From the NCBI GenBank assembly GCA_025594325.1, contig JANHCV010000006.1:1674001-1738000 (forward strand): a stretch of 64,000 nucleotides of DNA. Direction: 5' to 3'. The translations under genes were made by a program, and so were the position numbers. Of the stretch, positions 32,425 to 43,950 are shown one piece after another. The DNA is from Blastocladiella emersonii ATCC 22665 (taxonomy: Eukaryota; Blastocladiomycota; Blastocladiomycetes; Blastocladiales; Blastocladiaceae). The notes beneath the pieces are model-generated. The model did not search any database. It was not told the origin of the DNA and was given only the letters and a program-made list of their open reading frames with translations. The first letter of the stretch is position 1, and every line of letters begins with the position of its first letter.

Positions 32425-33766
32425 GGTTGTAGCAAGGCAGCCGTCTAGGGGGAAGGTCTATGGGTGCGGCGGGGAAGCGAGGGCCTTCACGGTCGAGCCA
32501 GCGTGATGATGGTGGCGGAAGCGAGCGGGGTGTGGTCTATGTGGCGATGCCTCGAGGCGACGGCGTGGGCGTTGCTCCTACTGCGGTGGCCGGGGCGTGA
32601 GCGTGGGGTGAGCGGAGGGCGACGTGGGCGAGCGGAAGAGCGGCAGCGACGTCGTCAACATGGGCCGAGCAGAGCAGCGCGGCCAACACCGCCACGGCCG
32701 ACGCCGACGCCACACAAGGTGCCTCACGAACGACTGGCCCGCTCGGCACCTCGGGGCGAAGGCCATGGTCACGGCGGCCTGCAAGCCACGCCCGCTGCAC
32801 TCGGGGCGAGCAGGACGTCGCATTGCTGGCCGCGCATCGGGGGTCGCTGTCGCTGTCGCCAGCAAGAATAGATGGGGCGGCGAGGTCAGCAACGAAACCT
32901 ACGCACGGGAAACGGCAGGTCGGGTCGCAGCGGGCGTCGAGGTGGTGGCGTCGCCGTGGTTCTATCTATGACACACTCTTCGTCTCCTGGAGCGATGGTC
33001 CAAGGGGATGGCCGCGCGCTGTTCTTGACGGGAGAGAGAGGGGCGCCGGCGGGCGGGCGGCGGGGGTCGTTGAGGTGTGGCGGCGGCTCACGGCGATCGC
33101 GGAACCGGGCCTCCTCTTCGGGCCGCTTCGTCGCCTTCGCTCGCTCGCATCCCCCGCTGCCGCTGATTTTCCTCCCGTGAAGTTGCAACGCAGCGTCCAA
33201 GCGAGTGGGTGCGGCCGCTTGCTGGCAAGCAAGTTCATTGGTCGATGGGGCCCGGGTCACTGCCCGCGCCGCGGGGCTCATCAAAATCCCATCACACGCA
33301 GCCATCATCGCTCGAGTCCCCTCGCTGCGCCTCCGCCACGGTCAGCGAGTGCTTGCCGGCTTGCTTGAACAACCTACGCGCGTAAGCGCAAGTATTTCAT
33401 CTGGCCGGGCAAGCTCGTCGTCGTCTGTTCGACGACTGACATCAGGGTCGCGTCGGCGGCCGCGGCGGAGCAGGAGTCGCTTCCGTTTGAGGGCCTCAGT
33501 GGTGCAGGATGCTTCCTGCAAGTCAAGCATGCGGCGCAGCGCGTCCGCTTCAGGTCGCGAACGCGTCTGATGGTGGACCTGATGCTCAACGATTCGGTCG
33601 ACGAGCTCTACTCCGATAGCACACTGGAGGAGACATTGCAGAGGGAACAAGGGGGAAACGTGTATTGGAGACGCGCAGAGACCCCGGATCCTTCGTGCGC
33701 GCGCAGCTTACACGCACCGCATCGCACAAAAAAAGACGGCCAGCAGTCACCACCGCGAGACACACC
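32425..33766. other. Gap between the mucin-like gene and eS17, with an unassigned open stretch
   Basis: Presumably the promoter of the mucin-like gene and the 3' UTR of eS17. A plus-strand frame without an early ATG (about 33380-33770) reads ARKRKYFIWPGKLVVVCSTT and later MVDLMLNDSVDELYSDSTLE. The minus strand is open over 33342-33650 as well. Neither was recognised, and both are left unannotated. Confidence 0.4.
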
Positions 33767-34234
33767 TTACTGCTGGGTCTTGGGGCGGCGGGGGCGGTCG
33801 CCACGGTCGCGACGGGGGCCGCGGAAGTTGGCGCCAACGACACCGCGCTTCTCGTTCTCGCCGTGGGCGGTGACGGTGACGGTGCGGATGTGCGTGAGCT
33901 TGAGGTCGAGGGCCGACAGCAGGGCGGCAGTCTCCTGGTCGACAACGAGCTCGTTCTGCTCGAGGGCCGACACCTCGGGGACGTAGTTGTCCTTGCGCTC
34001 GCGCTCCTCCTCCTGGAGCTTGAACGAGATGCCGCGGACGGGACCCTTCTGAATGCGCTTCATCAGGTGCGTGGTGAAGCCGGCAATCTTGTTGCGCAGG
34101 CGCTTCGACGAGATGGTGGCGACCTCGGCGGCGACCTTCTTGTTCGACTGGAAGTCGAGCGTCAGACGAGGGTAGTACTTCTCGATCATGACGCGCGAGG
34201 CCTTCTTGACGGTCTTAGTGCGAACGCGACCCAT
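33767..34234 (-). CDS. RPS17: 40S ribosomal protein eS17
   Basis: A structural protein of the small ribosomal subunit. It is intronless and 155 aa long. The N-terminus [20 protein letters not shown] and the blocks [38 protein letters not shown] and NYVPEVSAL are essentially the family consensus. The C-terminus is extended by a basic Arg/Asp-rich tail ([17 protein letters not shown]) beyond the usual end, which is a mild peculiarity. No intron follows the ATG, unlike the eL14 gene in this window. It lies upstream of the mucin-like gene on the same strand and is divergent from the UPF0658-like gene. Confidence 0.97.
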   Translation of the reverse strand: MGRVRTKTVKKASRVMIEKYYPRLTLDFQSNKKVAAEVATISSKRLRNKIAGFTTHLMKRIQKGPVRGISFKLQEEERERKDNYVPEVSALEQNELVVDQETAALLSALDLKLTHIRTVTVTAHGENEKRGVVGANFRGPRRDRGDRPRRPKTQQ

Positions 34235-35005
34235 TTTGTGTTCTAGCGGCGCAAGCGCGTGGAGGCGGTTAGCACAGCGCTCCGTTCCGCGAGTTCTCGA
34301 GAGCCGCCGTCACAGCGACGTCGTCCGAGCAGCACACCGGGAACGAGGAAAATGCGCGGATCTCAGCGGGAGCCACAATCTCACGACCAACCGACCGCCG
34401 TGAAGCCGATACGCAGAGTTCCACCACGGAAGCGGGACGGCACAACAGCACGCACGGCGCGAAAACCACAGGACCATAGTTTCGCCAGGGTGGCGAGACG
34501 CAGGTCATGCAGTCCGCGACGTCCGTGCCGTGCAGAGGCGAAATGGGCGGCCGTGCGTGTTTGGTAGCGGGCGGCACGGTGAGACCATCCGCGAGCAGCG
34601 GGCTCCAGCGGTGAAACGAGGGGTCCCCACCAGCTACCATCCGCACGGCGGGCGAGCATAACGCACACCCGGACGTGGAAGGGATCCAGTGCAGGGTCGT
34701 AGGTTCCCCCTGACGCTGGTGCGTGCGGTTGTCGGCGGCGGCGTAGGCGTAGGGTCGGTCGGTCGGTCGGCGCGGCGAGGTCGTGTGCTCCATCCATGCA
34801 TTTTCATCGGTCCGCGGTGCGCTCGCTCGGACGGCGCGCGGCGTCGCGGCGGCGAGCGGGCCAGCGGCGAGCAGTACATTTGTCGAATTCCAGGAAAATA
34901 ACGGGAAGAGACCGGACAGGGTTACGCCGAGCCTCCGTCACGTAACGCAACGAGACGGAGCGAAGTGGCGCATCGAACGCCACATTTGAGCCCCGTCACC
35001 TGACC

Positions 35006-35018
35006 CGCGACGCGTCTC
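35006..35018 (-). promoter_or_regulatory. GAGACGCGTCGCG promoter element (reverse orientation)
   Basis: Perfect match on the minus strand (CGCGACGCGTCTC on plus), 637 bp upstream of the UPF0658-like ATG and 772 bp upstream of the eS17 ATG. Another ACGCGTCGCG core follows at 35040-35049. Confidence 0.45.
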
Positions 35019-35113
35019 CCCCCATGTCTCGCGCCCGGCACGCGTCGCGCCGCCCCGGCCGCGGCCCGCCCGTTCCACGCGGGCGGCCGTCCAAATGTTG
35101 GAGACGCGCGCGC

Positions 35114-35147
35114 GCGTGTCCCGCCGGTGCCCGTGTCCCGCCGGTGC
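35114..35147. repeat. 17-bp perfect tandem duplication
   Basis: GTGTCCCGCCGGTGCCC occurs twice back to back (35114-35130 and 35131-35147). Confidence 0.85.
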
Positions 35148-35654
35148 CCGTGTCGACCACGTAAATGTCTCGCAGCCCGGCGGTGCGGCGCGCGCGCGCG
35201 TGCTGCTCGACCGGCTGGGCGCGCCCGCTCGCGCCGTGCCCCCAGTCCATAATCATCACGGACAGGCGTGCCCGGCCCCCGCGACTGCTTGCGTTCTGGC
35301 ATGAAGCTTTGTTTCGCGTGACCACTCGCACCCGACCACCTGCAACGACGATATCTACCCTCTCGCCGCCGCGCGGACCAACTCGACTCGACACACTCCG
35401 ACTGCGCCACCCCAAGTCGACGCGCCGCCGCCGCCGTCACGACTACACGTCGACCACCGCTCGAGATCCATATCCCCGCCGCCGCTTCCTCCCCCGCCTC
35501 GACCACTGGTCCCGCCCGGGCGACAGCGCTAGACGGACGGTAGACTCTATAGACGCCCTAGACGACGCACGCACGAGCTGGACTCGCGACGCGCACACTA
35601 CCCCCTCGCTCCCGCCTCCCCTCGACCGCGATACCTCCTCCCCCCGCCACCACC

Positions 35655-36981
35655 ATGTCTACACCAAGCAAGTTCCGACTCGAGCTGCCGCAGTCGCGAG
35701 TCGGGCGGACCCTGCTCGGCGTGTCGCTGCTGCAGGCCATCATCGTGATCGTGATCGAGGCCGTCGTGGCCAACATCGTGATCCCGAAGATCAACACCCA
35801 GGACCTCAACGACCCGAACCGAGGGCTGCCCGTGTACATGATGATCTTTGTCGGCACGCAGATCTGGAACATGTACCTGTCGTGGGACGCGGTACATTCG
35901 CGTTTCGAGACCGCCGCCGACACGACGCGGCCCTCGCTGACCGCGACCCACCCCTCGACACGGCCGTGTAGATTCTCAAGCAGAACACGATTCAGCTCAT
36001 CGCCTTTGTCATGTTCAACGCGTGCACGTTCGCGTACTCGATCTTCCAGTTCCGCCAGGTCAACCAGGCCGACGTCGCGGGCGGGCCGCTCCTCTACGCC
36101 GTGTCGGTCGTGCTCGGCGCCTTCACGCTCATCTTCGCGTACCTCGCGTACAAGCTGTACCTCGAGTTCGGCTGGAAGATCTACAAGAAGATTGGCGCCG
36201 ACCCGAACATGAAGAGTACGTACGGCGGTTCCGCGTCGCGGAATGAACGCTAACGCTCCGCACCGTAGACATGTTCCGGTACTACCAGGTGTTCCTGACG
36301 CTGCTCAAGGTCGACGTCTTCTTCTGGCTCGCCTTCTCGATCCAGTACCTCGTGCTCGTGCTCAAGCAGGAGGACGCCGAGTTCGTCCTGACCATTGTCT
36401 CGATCCCGTTCACGCTCATGATCCTCATCACCGCTGTCTACGGGGTATCAATCTCGCGCCCCGCCGCCGCCGCCTAAAGGCCCGACTCACGCGCACCTAC
36501 GTCTAGCTTCGCCGCGAGTCCAAGCCTGTGATGGCCTCGTTCGTCGCGGGCCTCGCGTTCGGCATCGCCTACTTTGTGTTCAAGATCGTGCGCATCTGGA
36601 CGCTCAACCGCGAGCGTCTCTACGGCACGCAGCTGTTCCTGACCTTCTTCGGTACGCCGTGCGACGGATCAGCCGTCGACTCTCAACTAACCGGCGTCAC
36701 GCATCGTAGCGGCCCTGTCCATCGTGATGCTGGTCATGACCTTTGCCAACTCGATCGTGTGCATGCTCAACTTTGGCAAGGGTCTTAAGAGCCACAGTAC
36801 GTTTCTCCGCCCGCCTGTCTCCGCCCGCCCGTTGTTCGGGCGGCGGGAGCTGTCACTCCTCGCAACGCGATCAGAAAACTCATCACGAACCGCGCGCGCT
36901 CCGCTCTCTCTAGTCACGACCGCGGCGCCAAGCGTATCACCCGCCAAGGTCGACAACCCCGTGCGCTCCACGCTGGTGTAG
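35655..36981 (+). CDS. UPF0658-like Golgi apparatus membrane protein
   Basis: A fungal multi-span membrane family of unknown function, reported at the Golgi in yeasts. Six exons; introns 35892-35971, 36216-36268, 36445-36506, 36652-36709 and 36797-36913 give 318 aa. Membrane segments in order: LLGVSLLQAIIVIVIEAVVA, MMIFVGTQIWNMYLSW, LIAFVMFNACTFAYSIFQF, VVLGAFTLIFAYLAYKLYLE, FFWLAFSIQYLVLVL, IVSIPFTLMILITAVYG, MASFVAGLAFGIAYFVFKIV and IVMLVMTFANSIVCMLNFGK. The cytosolic motif GWKIYKKIGADPNMKN, followed by MFRYYQVFLTLLKVDVFF, is the part I associate with the family. The last intron (117 bp) and the short last exon (ITTAAPSVSPAKVDNPVRS) are the least certain. Confidence 0.75.
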
Positions 36982-37963
36982 GTCGCTTGCGTGGACCCGC
37001 ACTCGCTCGACGTCCCCCTTTTGCATGTTATTTCCCTCTCTGCTGCTTCGGTAAACCGTTTGCGATATCCCATGCCTCCTCCTCGAGCACTCGCTCAGTC
37101 ACCGACGACGCGACGCGCCACGACGTTGAGACACGATGGCGTGCGAGACACTGGTGGGGTCAGGTGCGAGTGGGTGGCCGAGCAGCTGCTGTTGGGGTTC
37201 CGTGGCAGCAGCGACGCGGCGGCCGGCTGAGGTGCTTGGGGTCCCGCCGCCGGCCCTCGCTCTCCCAACTCGCCCAGTGGCGCAGCCCCGTGGGGACTCG
37301 AAGTCGGCTTTCATGCGCAGCACTTGCTGCAAGAGGTGCACCCGAGGTCGCTCACGGCCGCGAGCGCTGTGTGGCAGCGCGGGTCGGGGCTGCGAGCGTT
37401 GGACTTGAGCGCGCGCGTCGGCGTGCGACTACGACGCGCCGCCGACCTAACCTTCGCTGCTCCTGCTTCGTCCTCCTCACATCAGAGCCTCGGTGGCGAG
37501 CGAGCGTGAGAAGATCCTGATGTCATGGGCGCGGCCGGCCGCGAATGAGGTCGATAACGGAGCTCCGGAACTTGCCGCATCCGCGGCGATGATGGCACGC
37601 CGCGGCCCACGGCCTACCGGATGCTATCGCAGCAGTGCGGCTTCTTTTCCGCGGAGTCCAGTGGATCCGCTCGTCTGACGTGCCTCGTCCCCCAAACCGA
37701 TCGCCTTTCACAGTCACGGTCGTTCGCCGCGTCTCCCCAACACGGCACGGTTCTTCGAGCGAGGCGACGCGCGCGAGGCTTGCGTCGTGCCCCGACCCGA
37801 TCATGGCCACCATCACTCGCTCCTGAGCCGGACTTGGGGACTTCCGAGAGCATCTCGCGCCGTGCTCGGCGTGGATATAAGGCGGGCCGGGCCCCGCGTC
37901 GCCCTCGCGCTCTGCCCTGATCCGCCGACCTCTCTTCCCTCTCTGCTGCAACGAATCACCACC
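36982..37963. other. Intergenic region upstream of the elongase gene
   Basis: About 980 bp with short open frames but no supported exon. It ends in a TATA-like promoter. Confidence 0.5.
37875..37882 (+). promoter_or_regulatory. TATA-like box of the elongase gene
   Basis: GGATATAAGG in an otherwise GC-rich promoter, about 85 bp upstream of the elongase ATG. This is a plausible core promoter position. Confidence 0.4.
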
Positions 37964-38913
37964 ATGACCTCGACACTCAGCTCCATGGCGTCGGCGCTGC
38001 CCAACGACGCGTTCCGCGCGACGATGCCGCTGGCGTGGCTCGAGCCGATCCTCGCCGACTGGCGCGTGCCCGCGGCCGTGGCCGTCGTGTACGGAGCGAC
38101 GGTGGTGGCGCTGAACCCGACCAAGGCGCAGGCGGCGGCGAACCGCGGCAAGGGCAGCGGCCCGCTCATGACGGCGGCCGTGTTCCTGCACAACGTGGTG
38201 CTGTGCGCGTTCTCGGCGTGGGTGTTCGTGGGCGCCGCGCCCATCTTCGCGCGCAACCTGCTTGCCGACCCGAGCGTCGCGACGTGGTGCGACCGGTCCG
38301 GCGCGTACTGGACCGAGGCGCTCGGCTACTACACGTGGGTCTTCTACCTGTCCAAGTACTGGGAGATCCTCGACACGGTCATCATCCTCGCCAAGGGCAA
38401 GCAGTCGTCGCTGCTCCAGACCTACCACCACATTGGCGCCATCCTGTGCATGCACGTCAACTACTACACGGCCTCGACGCCCGTCGTCTTCTTTGTCATC
38501 TTCAACAGCTTCATCCACACGATCATGGTACGCTCCGTTCGCGCTTGTCTCGAATCGCGACCCGTTGCTCACTCTCGCGCCGCCCGCTCTCTCTATAGTA
38601 CCTGTACTACGCCCTGACCACGGCCGGCATCTCGCCGCCGGGCAAAAAGTACCTGACGCGCATGCAGATCTCGCAGTTTGTCGTCGGCATGTCCATGGCG
38701 CTGTCGTTCCTGGTCCTCGAGGCCGTGCACGGCGAGGGCAGCTGCCTCAAGAACCGCCAGTGGAACCGCTTCGCCATCCTCTTCAACGTCGCCTACCTCA
38801 TCCCGCTTACGTACCTGTTCGTCGACTTCATGTGGCGCACCTACGGCCGCAGCCGGCCTGCGGCCACCAAGCCCAAGGCGGACGGCGGCAAGGCGCACCT
38901 CAAGGAGGAGTGA
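37964..38913 (+). CDS. ELO-family fatty acid elongase (3-ketoacyl-CoA synthase) with a QxxHH histidine box
   Basis: Condenses malonyl-CoA with acyl-CoA in the ER membrane. The start is ATG 37964 (ACCATGACC). One 71-bp intron (38528-38598) joins SFIHTIM to YLYYALTTAG; 292 aa. ELO signatures: YYTWVFYLSKYWEILDTVII, LQTYHHIGAILCMHVNYY, NSFIHTIMYLYYALT and AILFNVAYLIPLTYLFVDF. The canonical HxxHH box is QTYHH here, so the first His is replaced by Gln. The C-terminus is Lys-rich (KPKADGGKAHLKEE), possibly an ER-retention signal of the KxKxx type. Chain-length specificity cannot be predicted, but Q-type boxes are known from some PUFA-acting elongases. Confidence 0.93.
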
Positions 38914-40095
38914 GTGGGTGAGTGAGCGCGCAGGCGACGCGGGTGTGTGGATGTGCATAAAATATTCAAATTAGCTCATCCCTTACTGGTGGTTGTGAGC
39001 GACGCGAGAGTTCGGGTCGCGTCCTGACGCGCGTCAAAGCGGACACGGCAGGCAAAACCCAAGCCGGTCCCGCGCCGCGTGAACACGAGAAGCGAGCGAG
39101 AGTCCGCAAAAGAGGCAAGAAGCGGGTGTGGTGTGCCGTGCTGGTTGCTCGCGCGCGGAGCTGTGCGAGTCGCTGAAGTCCAGTACCGAACAGTTGGATG
39201 TGCGGTGCTGCGAGCGATTCGAGGCGTAACGGCGCGCGAGGACGACGAGGATGGGCCAGGGGCAGGCAGCGAAGCGTAGAGCCATCAGCCTCGGTGTCCG
39301 CGAACTCTGCCGTTCTCCTGCAAGCGTCAAACCGCGCGATACGGAAAGTCGCATAGCGCGATCAAGGAGTGCTTGCACCAGACAGTGAGACGCGCCGGTG
39401 CCTCACGAGTTCGGAGTTGCCCTCATGGACGCGCGAGCTCCGCGTGCCATTCGACATATGTCGATGAGCGGAACAAACGGTCGACGTGCGGCACCGCGAG
39501 GTACGAGAACCCTGTCGCGACAAGTCGGCAAGGTGGGGTGTGTGTGAAGGGGCGGGTGCACCGGGCCGCCATGGCCGTCGGAAGAGGCCTGATTTGCACG
39601 ACGGTCGCAGTCCGCGAACACGGCGAAGCTCACAAGCTGCTCCTCGGACACGATACGGCGTGATGTGCGAGCTCACACCGCAAGACCGGCGCCATAACCG
39701 CAGCTCAACAGGCGCTACGGGCATCGCCGGTCGTCGGGCTCGACCCCGCACGAGAGAGCGCGGGATCGAGGTTCTCTCGCTCACATGAGACGGTTTCATG
39801 AAGAAAGAGAATGCATTGAAGAGGGGTTCACGGACATGGTGAGGCGAGCGAGAGCGAGAGTCGCAGGGACTTGGGCGCCGGCGCCGAGGCGACCCCCAAC
39901 CTCAAGTGTGGCTGAACTCCGGTCAGCTGACGACTCGATTTTCACTCCGCCACGGCGGGCGCAGGCGGCCGCCAACGTTCGTGCCGGGCTGCAGCATGTC
40001 CTGCTCCCCCCTCGCAGTCTGAACGTAACGTCACTACGTTTCCCAGCACAATGGTCCGCTGCTGCCGCCGCCGCCCCGACGCCGACGCCGCGCGC
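38914..40095. other. Intergenic region between the elongase and eL14 genes
   Basis: 1.2 kb; short open frames on both strands, none recognised. The last part is the eL14 promoter. Confidence 0.5.
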
Positions 40096-41278
40096 ATGGT
40101 GACTGACGCCGAGCCCGCCGAATTTATTGCCATGTATCTGCACGACGACGACGACGACGCCACCACGACACCATGTATCGACACCCCGCCTACGCCCTGA
40201 TGGATGGATGCGCCTGACCACCCGGATGCATCGCTGTGCCCACCACTCCGCACTCGCTCGCTCGCCTCGAAAAAACGCTACGCACGCACGTACGCCGAAT
40301 CGCTGCCCTGCTTGCACCATGCGCGCCGAAAAACTGCGTCGTCGTCCACGCCGATCGTGACAACTTCGCGCCGTTTCGCAAAACCCGCAGTCGCCCACTC
40401 CCCTCGTTCAGGTCGGCCGCGTGGTCCTCATCAACTACGGTCCCGATGCCGGCAAGATCGCCACCATCGTCGACATCGTTGACCACAACCGCGTACATAT
40501 CTCGCCGCCCGCTCCCTTTACGCTGCCCGCTCGCCCGCCCGTCGCTCGCTCGTTTCCCCGCTCCTCCCCGGTCGCATCCTCGTGTGGTGCGGCCGAGTTG
40601 AGTTTTGAGCTCGTTTCTCGCTCGCTCGCCGTTCGAACGCCCGGAACCCTCTCGGACCTCTGCTCGCGCGAGAAATCGGCGGAACGGCCGTTTGCGCGGT
40701 CGATTTGCTGGGTTTTCCGCCGAAAACGCACGTCGGGCCGATTCTGGGTGTCCTGCGGTTCCCGGCGAACCTATGGTCTCGCCAGTGTACTCGCTGTGGC
40801 GCTCTGCAGCGTCCGCGAGACCGTGCTAGACGGCGAACGGCTGACTGTGGCGCAGTTTGCGCGACTCAATGTCCGACCGAGCGAACGAGAACGAGCGCGA
40901 ACGACATGGGCTAACGGGCAGCGTCCACCTTCTCTCGAGAACCGTCGACTAACGCATCGCATCGCTTCAATTCTACCATAGGCCCTCGTCGACGGCCCCA
41001 CCACCGACGTCCGCCGCCAGGTCCTGACCTTCAAGCGCCTGTCGCTCACCAAGATCGTCCTCGAGAAGATCCCCCGCGCCATCGGCACCGGCTCGCTCAA
41101 GAAGAAGCTCGAGGCCCAGGACCTCGCCGGCAAGTGGGCCGCCACCACCCGCGCCCAGAAGCTCGCCTCCCGCGAGCGCCGCACCAACCTCTCGGACTTC
41201 GAGCGCTTCAACGTGTACCTGCTCAAGAAGAAGCTCCGCGCCACCAAGAACAAGATCGCCAAGTCGGTCAAGGCCTAA
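40096..41278 (+). CDS. RPL14: 60S ribosomal protein eL14
   Basis: A large-subunit ribosomal protein. Exon 3 (40982-41278) is unambiguous: [54 protein letters not shown]. Exon 2 (40391-40492) gives [20 protein letters not shown] and ends in HNR. I place the start at ATG 40096, immediately followed by a 292-bp intron (40099-40390); [12 protein letters not shown] then has exactly the length of the usual MxxxRFVEVGRV. An alternative ATG at 40051, also directly followed by GT, would give the same protein. The second intron (40493-40981) is 489 bp, the longest in the window, with a GACTAAC branch site near its end. The total is 133 aa, normal for the family. Confidence 0.9.
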
Positions 41279-41714
41279 ATTGACTTGTTTGGTTTTGGTT
41301 GCTTGGAATCCCCCTACGGTGATGTGTGACGGGCGCCCCCCTGCCCTCGCGCCAGCGCTTGGATAATAAACTGGTTAACAAAAACACGTAGCCTAGCAGT
41401 TCGTCTTGTCTCGCCTGAACCTCGCTCAACCACGGAAATCGTTGCCCGATTACGGAGCTGTTGGTCGCTTGCGGTCGCGGCGCACGCGTCTCCCGTCGCG
41501 GCGGGCTTGAAATGAGAGACGCGTCGTGCGAGACGCGTGGATGCTGCACCGCGACTTGGCACGCTTCGCCAAAATACTACCGATCCCGCACAACCCGCAC
41601 AACCCGCACCACACCACCACCATGAACGCTCGATGACACTGATCGCAACGGATCCGCCGATTCTCCAACTGCCAATCTCCACCCGTTCTCCCAACCGTCC
41701 CGTCCGCCTACACC
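41279..41714. other. eL14 3' flank and LRR gene promoter
   Basis: 436 bp. It holds three ACGCGT-type elements close together: CACGCGTCTC at 41482, GAGACGCGTCG at 41516-41526 and GAGACGCGTGG at 41530-41540. Confidence 0.55.
41516..41540 (+). promoter_or_regulatory. Pair of GAGACGCGT elements
   Basis: Two tandem copies of GAGACGCGT, 14 bp apart, about 190 bp upstream of the LRR gene ATG. They are near-matches to the 13-bp element found elsewhere. Confidence 0.45.
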
Positions 41715-43579
41715 ATGCCCCCCGCCGTCAAGGCCAAGAAGGGCGCGAGCAAGAAGGGCGGCAAGAAGGCCAAGGCCGCCGAGGAGGCCGCGCGGCAAGC
41801 GGCCCTCGCTGAGGCGCGGCTCACTGCGCTCAAGACGCTCCGCACCACGTACATTGCCCAGGCCAAGCTGTTCCTCCGCGAGCCCATCCCCGTCGTCGTA
41901 TCGCGGCTCGACCGCGCCGTCATCGACAACGCCGACGTACCCGCCATCGCGCTGTCCAAGGCGCACCTCGCGCCGAGCGACCTGTGGGCGCTGTCCACGG
42001 GCTTTGCGGGCTACGCCGCGCTCACGCAGCTCTCATTCCTCATGGTGCCCATGGACGACAAGATGGTCGCGGTGCTGGTACGGCCGAGCTGCGCGGCGGC
42101 GGCTATAGCCACTGCGTTCTCATCGACGCGGGACTTGCGCGTGCGCGCGTGTGTAGTCGCAGTGGATTCGCGCGCATCCGACCATGGCCGTACTTTCCAT
42201 CATCGACTCGAAGCTGGGTCCCTCGTGCACGGCCATTCTCGCCGAGTGTCTCCCACACTCGGGCATCACCTCGCTCACGCTCGACTACAACCCCATCGGT
42301 TCGGGCTGGCCCGCGCTGCTCATGGCCCTCGTACCGCCCGCTGACACGGGCGCCATGGGATCGATTGCCCAGCTTCGTGGCGGTACCGTGTGCGAGCCGT
42401 GCAAGCACCAGCGAGAAGCAGCGGCCGCGGCCGCCGCGGCGCAGCTCGCTGCGGCAGAACCGGGTATCGCGTCGGCCGCGCCCGTTTCACCACGAGCACC
42501 GCTCACGACCAAGGCCGGCGCGACACCCGAGAGCTTGGCCGAGACTGCGCGGCTCAACGCGCCGCACTCGCGCCTGCAGCGGCTATCGGCCAAGTTCACG
42601 GACCTGGGCGCCGACGCGGGCGAGCCGCTCGCGGCCATGATCCGCTCGATCCAGTCCCTCAAGTGCGTACGCCCGCGACCATGATCCCTCCCCCGAACCT
42701 CACCATCCACCTCGTCTCATCGCATTTAGAGAGCTCGACATCAGCGGAAACCATCTGGGCGCGCGCGGCTTTTCGCTCCTCTGCGGCGCGCTACGCGCCA
42801 ACTCGACGCTCGAGTCGCTCAACGTCGCGGCCAACGCCATCCGGGTCCCGGCCGCGCCGACCGCGGCCGCGAGCAACCCGATCGGCGTAGCCTTCAACGT
42901 CGGTCGAGCCGCTGCTGCGCTGCAGGGCAAAGGCGGCAGCGTCCCGCCGACGCCGACCGGCGGCGCCTCGGCCACGATCGGGTTCCCCGCGTCGCTCCCA
43001 CCGCTGTCTGTCTCGATCCCCGAGGAGTCCGCGGACGGCGGCAGCAACAGCGATATCCCGCCTCCATCCACCACAACGGCGCCCCCTACGGGCCTCTCGT
43101 CGCTCTCCGCGCTGCGACGACTCACGCTGAACGGCACACCGACGACGGCCGTCCCGCCGACCCCGTCCCCGGCGGGCCCGAGCTCCGCGGCGTCGATCCT
43201 GACCATGGACCGCGACGCCGCGGCAAGGGACCTCGCGTGGGTCGCGCACGCCGCCGCGCACCTGTCGGCGGTGCTCTCAGCGACCGAGGGCACGGCGCTG
43301 CAGCTGCTCGACCTGCGCCACAACACGCTCGGCGACGACACGGCGACGGCGGTGCTCGAAGCGCTCAAGTCGCGCAAGACGTGGCTCACGTCGGGCGTCG
43401 CGGCGGGGAGCGGCGGAGCCGCACCGCCCGTCGTCGTCCACCTCAGCGAGCGCACGCGGCCCGCCATCTTCGCCAAGCTCGTCGAGGTGAACCGGTGGAT
43501 GGACGCGCTGATCAAGAAGCGGCGCGCCGCGGCGGCCAAGCGGAAGGGCAAGGGCGGGGCCAAGAAGAAGAAGGTGTGA
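41715..43579 (+). CDS. Leucine-rich-repeat protein with lysine-rich ends
   Basis: The start is ATG 41715 (CACCATGCC). Introns 42078-42156 and 42663-42729 give 572 aa. Both ends are strongly basic (AVKAKKGASKKGGKKAK at the start, RKGKGGAKKKKV at the end). LRR units of the long ribonuclease-inhibitor type are visible: LSIIDSKLGPSCTAILAECL, ITSLTLDYNPIGSGWPALLM, ELDISGNHLGARGFSLLCGA, STLESLNVAANAI and LQLLDLRHNTLGDDTATAVL. Two low-complexity inserts interrupt the array (about residues 225-260 and 320-410). The pattern recalls ciliary LRR proteins such as LRRC71 or LRRC34, and the organism makes flagella, but this link is only an inference. No enzymatic domain is present. Confidence 0.75.
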
Positions 43580-43950
43580 GCGGGTCGGTCGGACCGTGTA
43601 TACCAATGTAGACTTCACCGCTGCCATGGAAGTGTGTGTGTGTGCGAGGGTCGTGATCGGCGCTGTGATCTGGACACAAGGCGCGAGCACTCATGTCGGC
43701 GTGAGCTCCGCGTGCGATTCTGAAACCCGGCCCCGCTTTTTCAACCGTAGCTGCGAGGAAAACGCCCAGCGCCACCCTTGCGAGACAGCGTTTGAGATGG
43801 ACGTCACCACGTTGTTGTGGCACAGGAACAAACGCCCGTTAGGATCGCCCCCGCTGACGCCCGCGGACGACCTGGGCCTACAAAAGTCGGCGCGGTCCAT
43901 CGCCACTCCTCCCCTCTCCTGCCCAGCCCCTGATCCTCGCGCACCCCACC
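43580..43950. other. Intergenic region between the LRR and PhoD-type genes
   Basis: 371 bp; nothing recognised beyond the presumed promoter of the phosphatase. Confidence 0.5.

Larger units (their letters stand above)
34235..35654. other. Divergent promoter region between eS17 and the UPF0658-like gene
   Basis: 1.4 kb with no supported exon. It contains a GGTC tetranucleotide run (about 34756-34775), a perfect 17-bp tandem duplication (35114-35147) and one perfect copy of the 13-bp promoter element in reverse orientation. Confidence 0.5.

Noticed and set aside
30044-32506. Plus-strand open frames of more than 800 codons opposite the mucin-like gene
   Set aside because: Their composition (Arg/Gly or Val/Gly/Thr runs) is the mirror of a GC-rich repetitive gene. 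There is no signal peptide or domain, while the minus strand has a signal peptide, a membrane span and a proper start.
40051-40200. Small [19 protein letters not shown]... before eL14
   Set aside because: No family resemblance. Either of its ATGs is better explained as the eL14 start codon followed by an intron, although which ATG is used is not certain.
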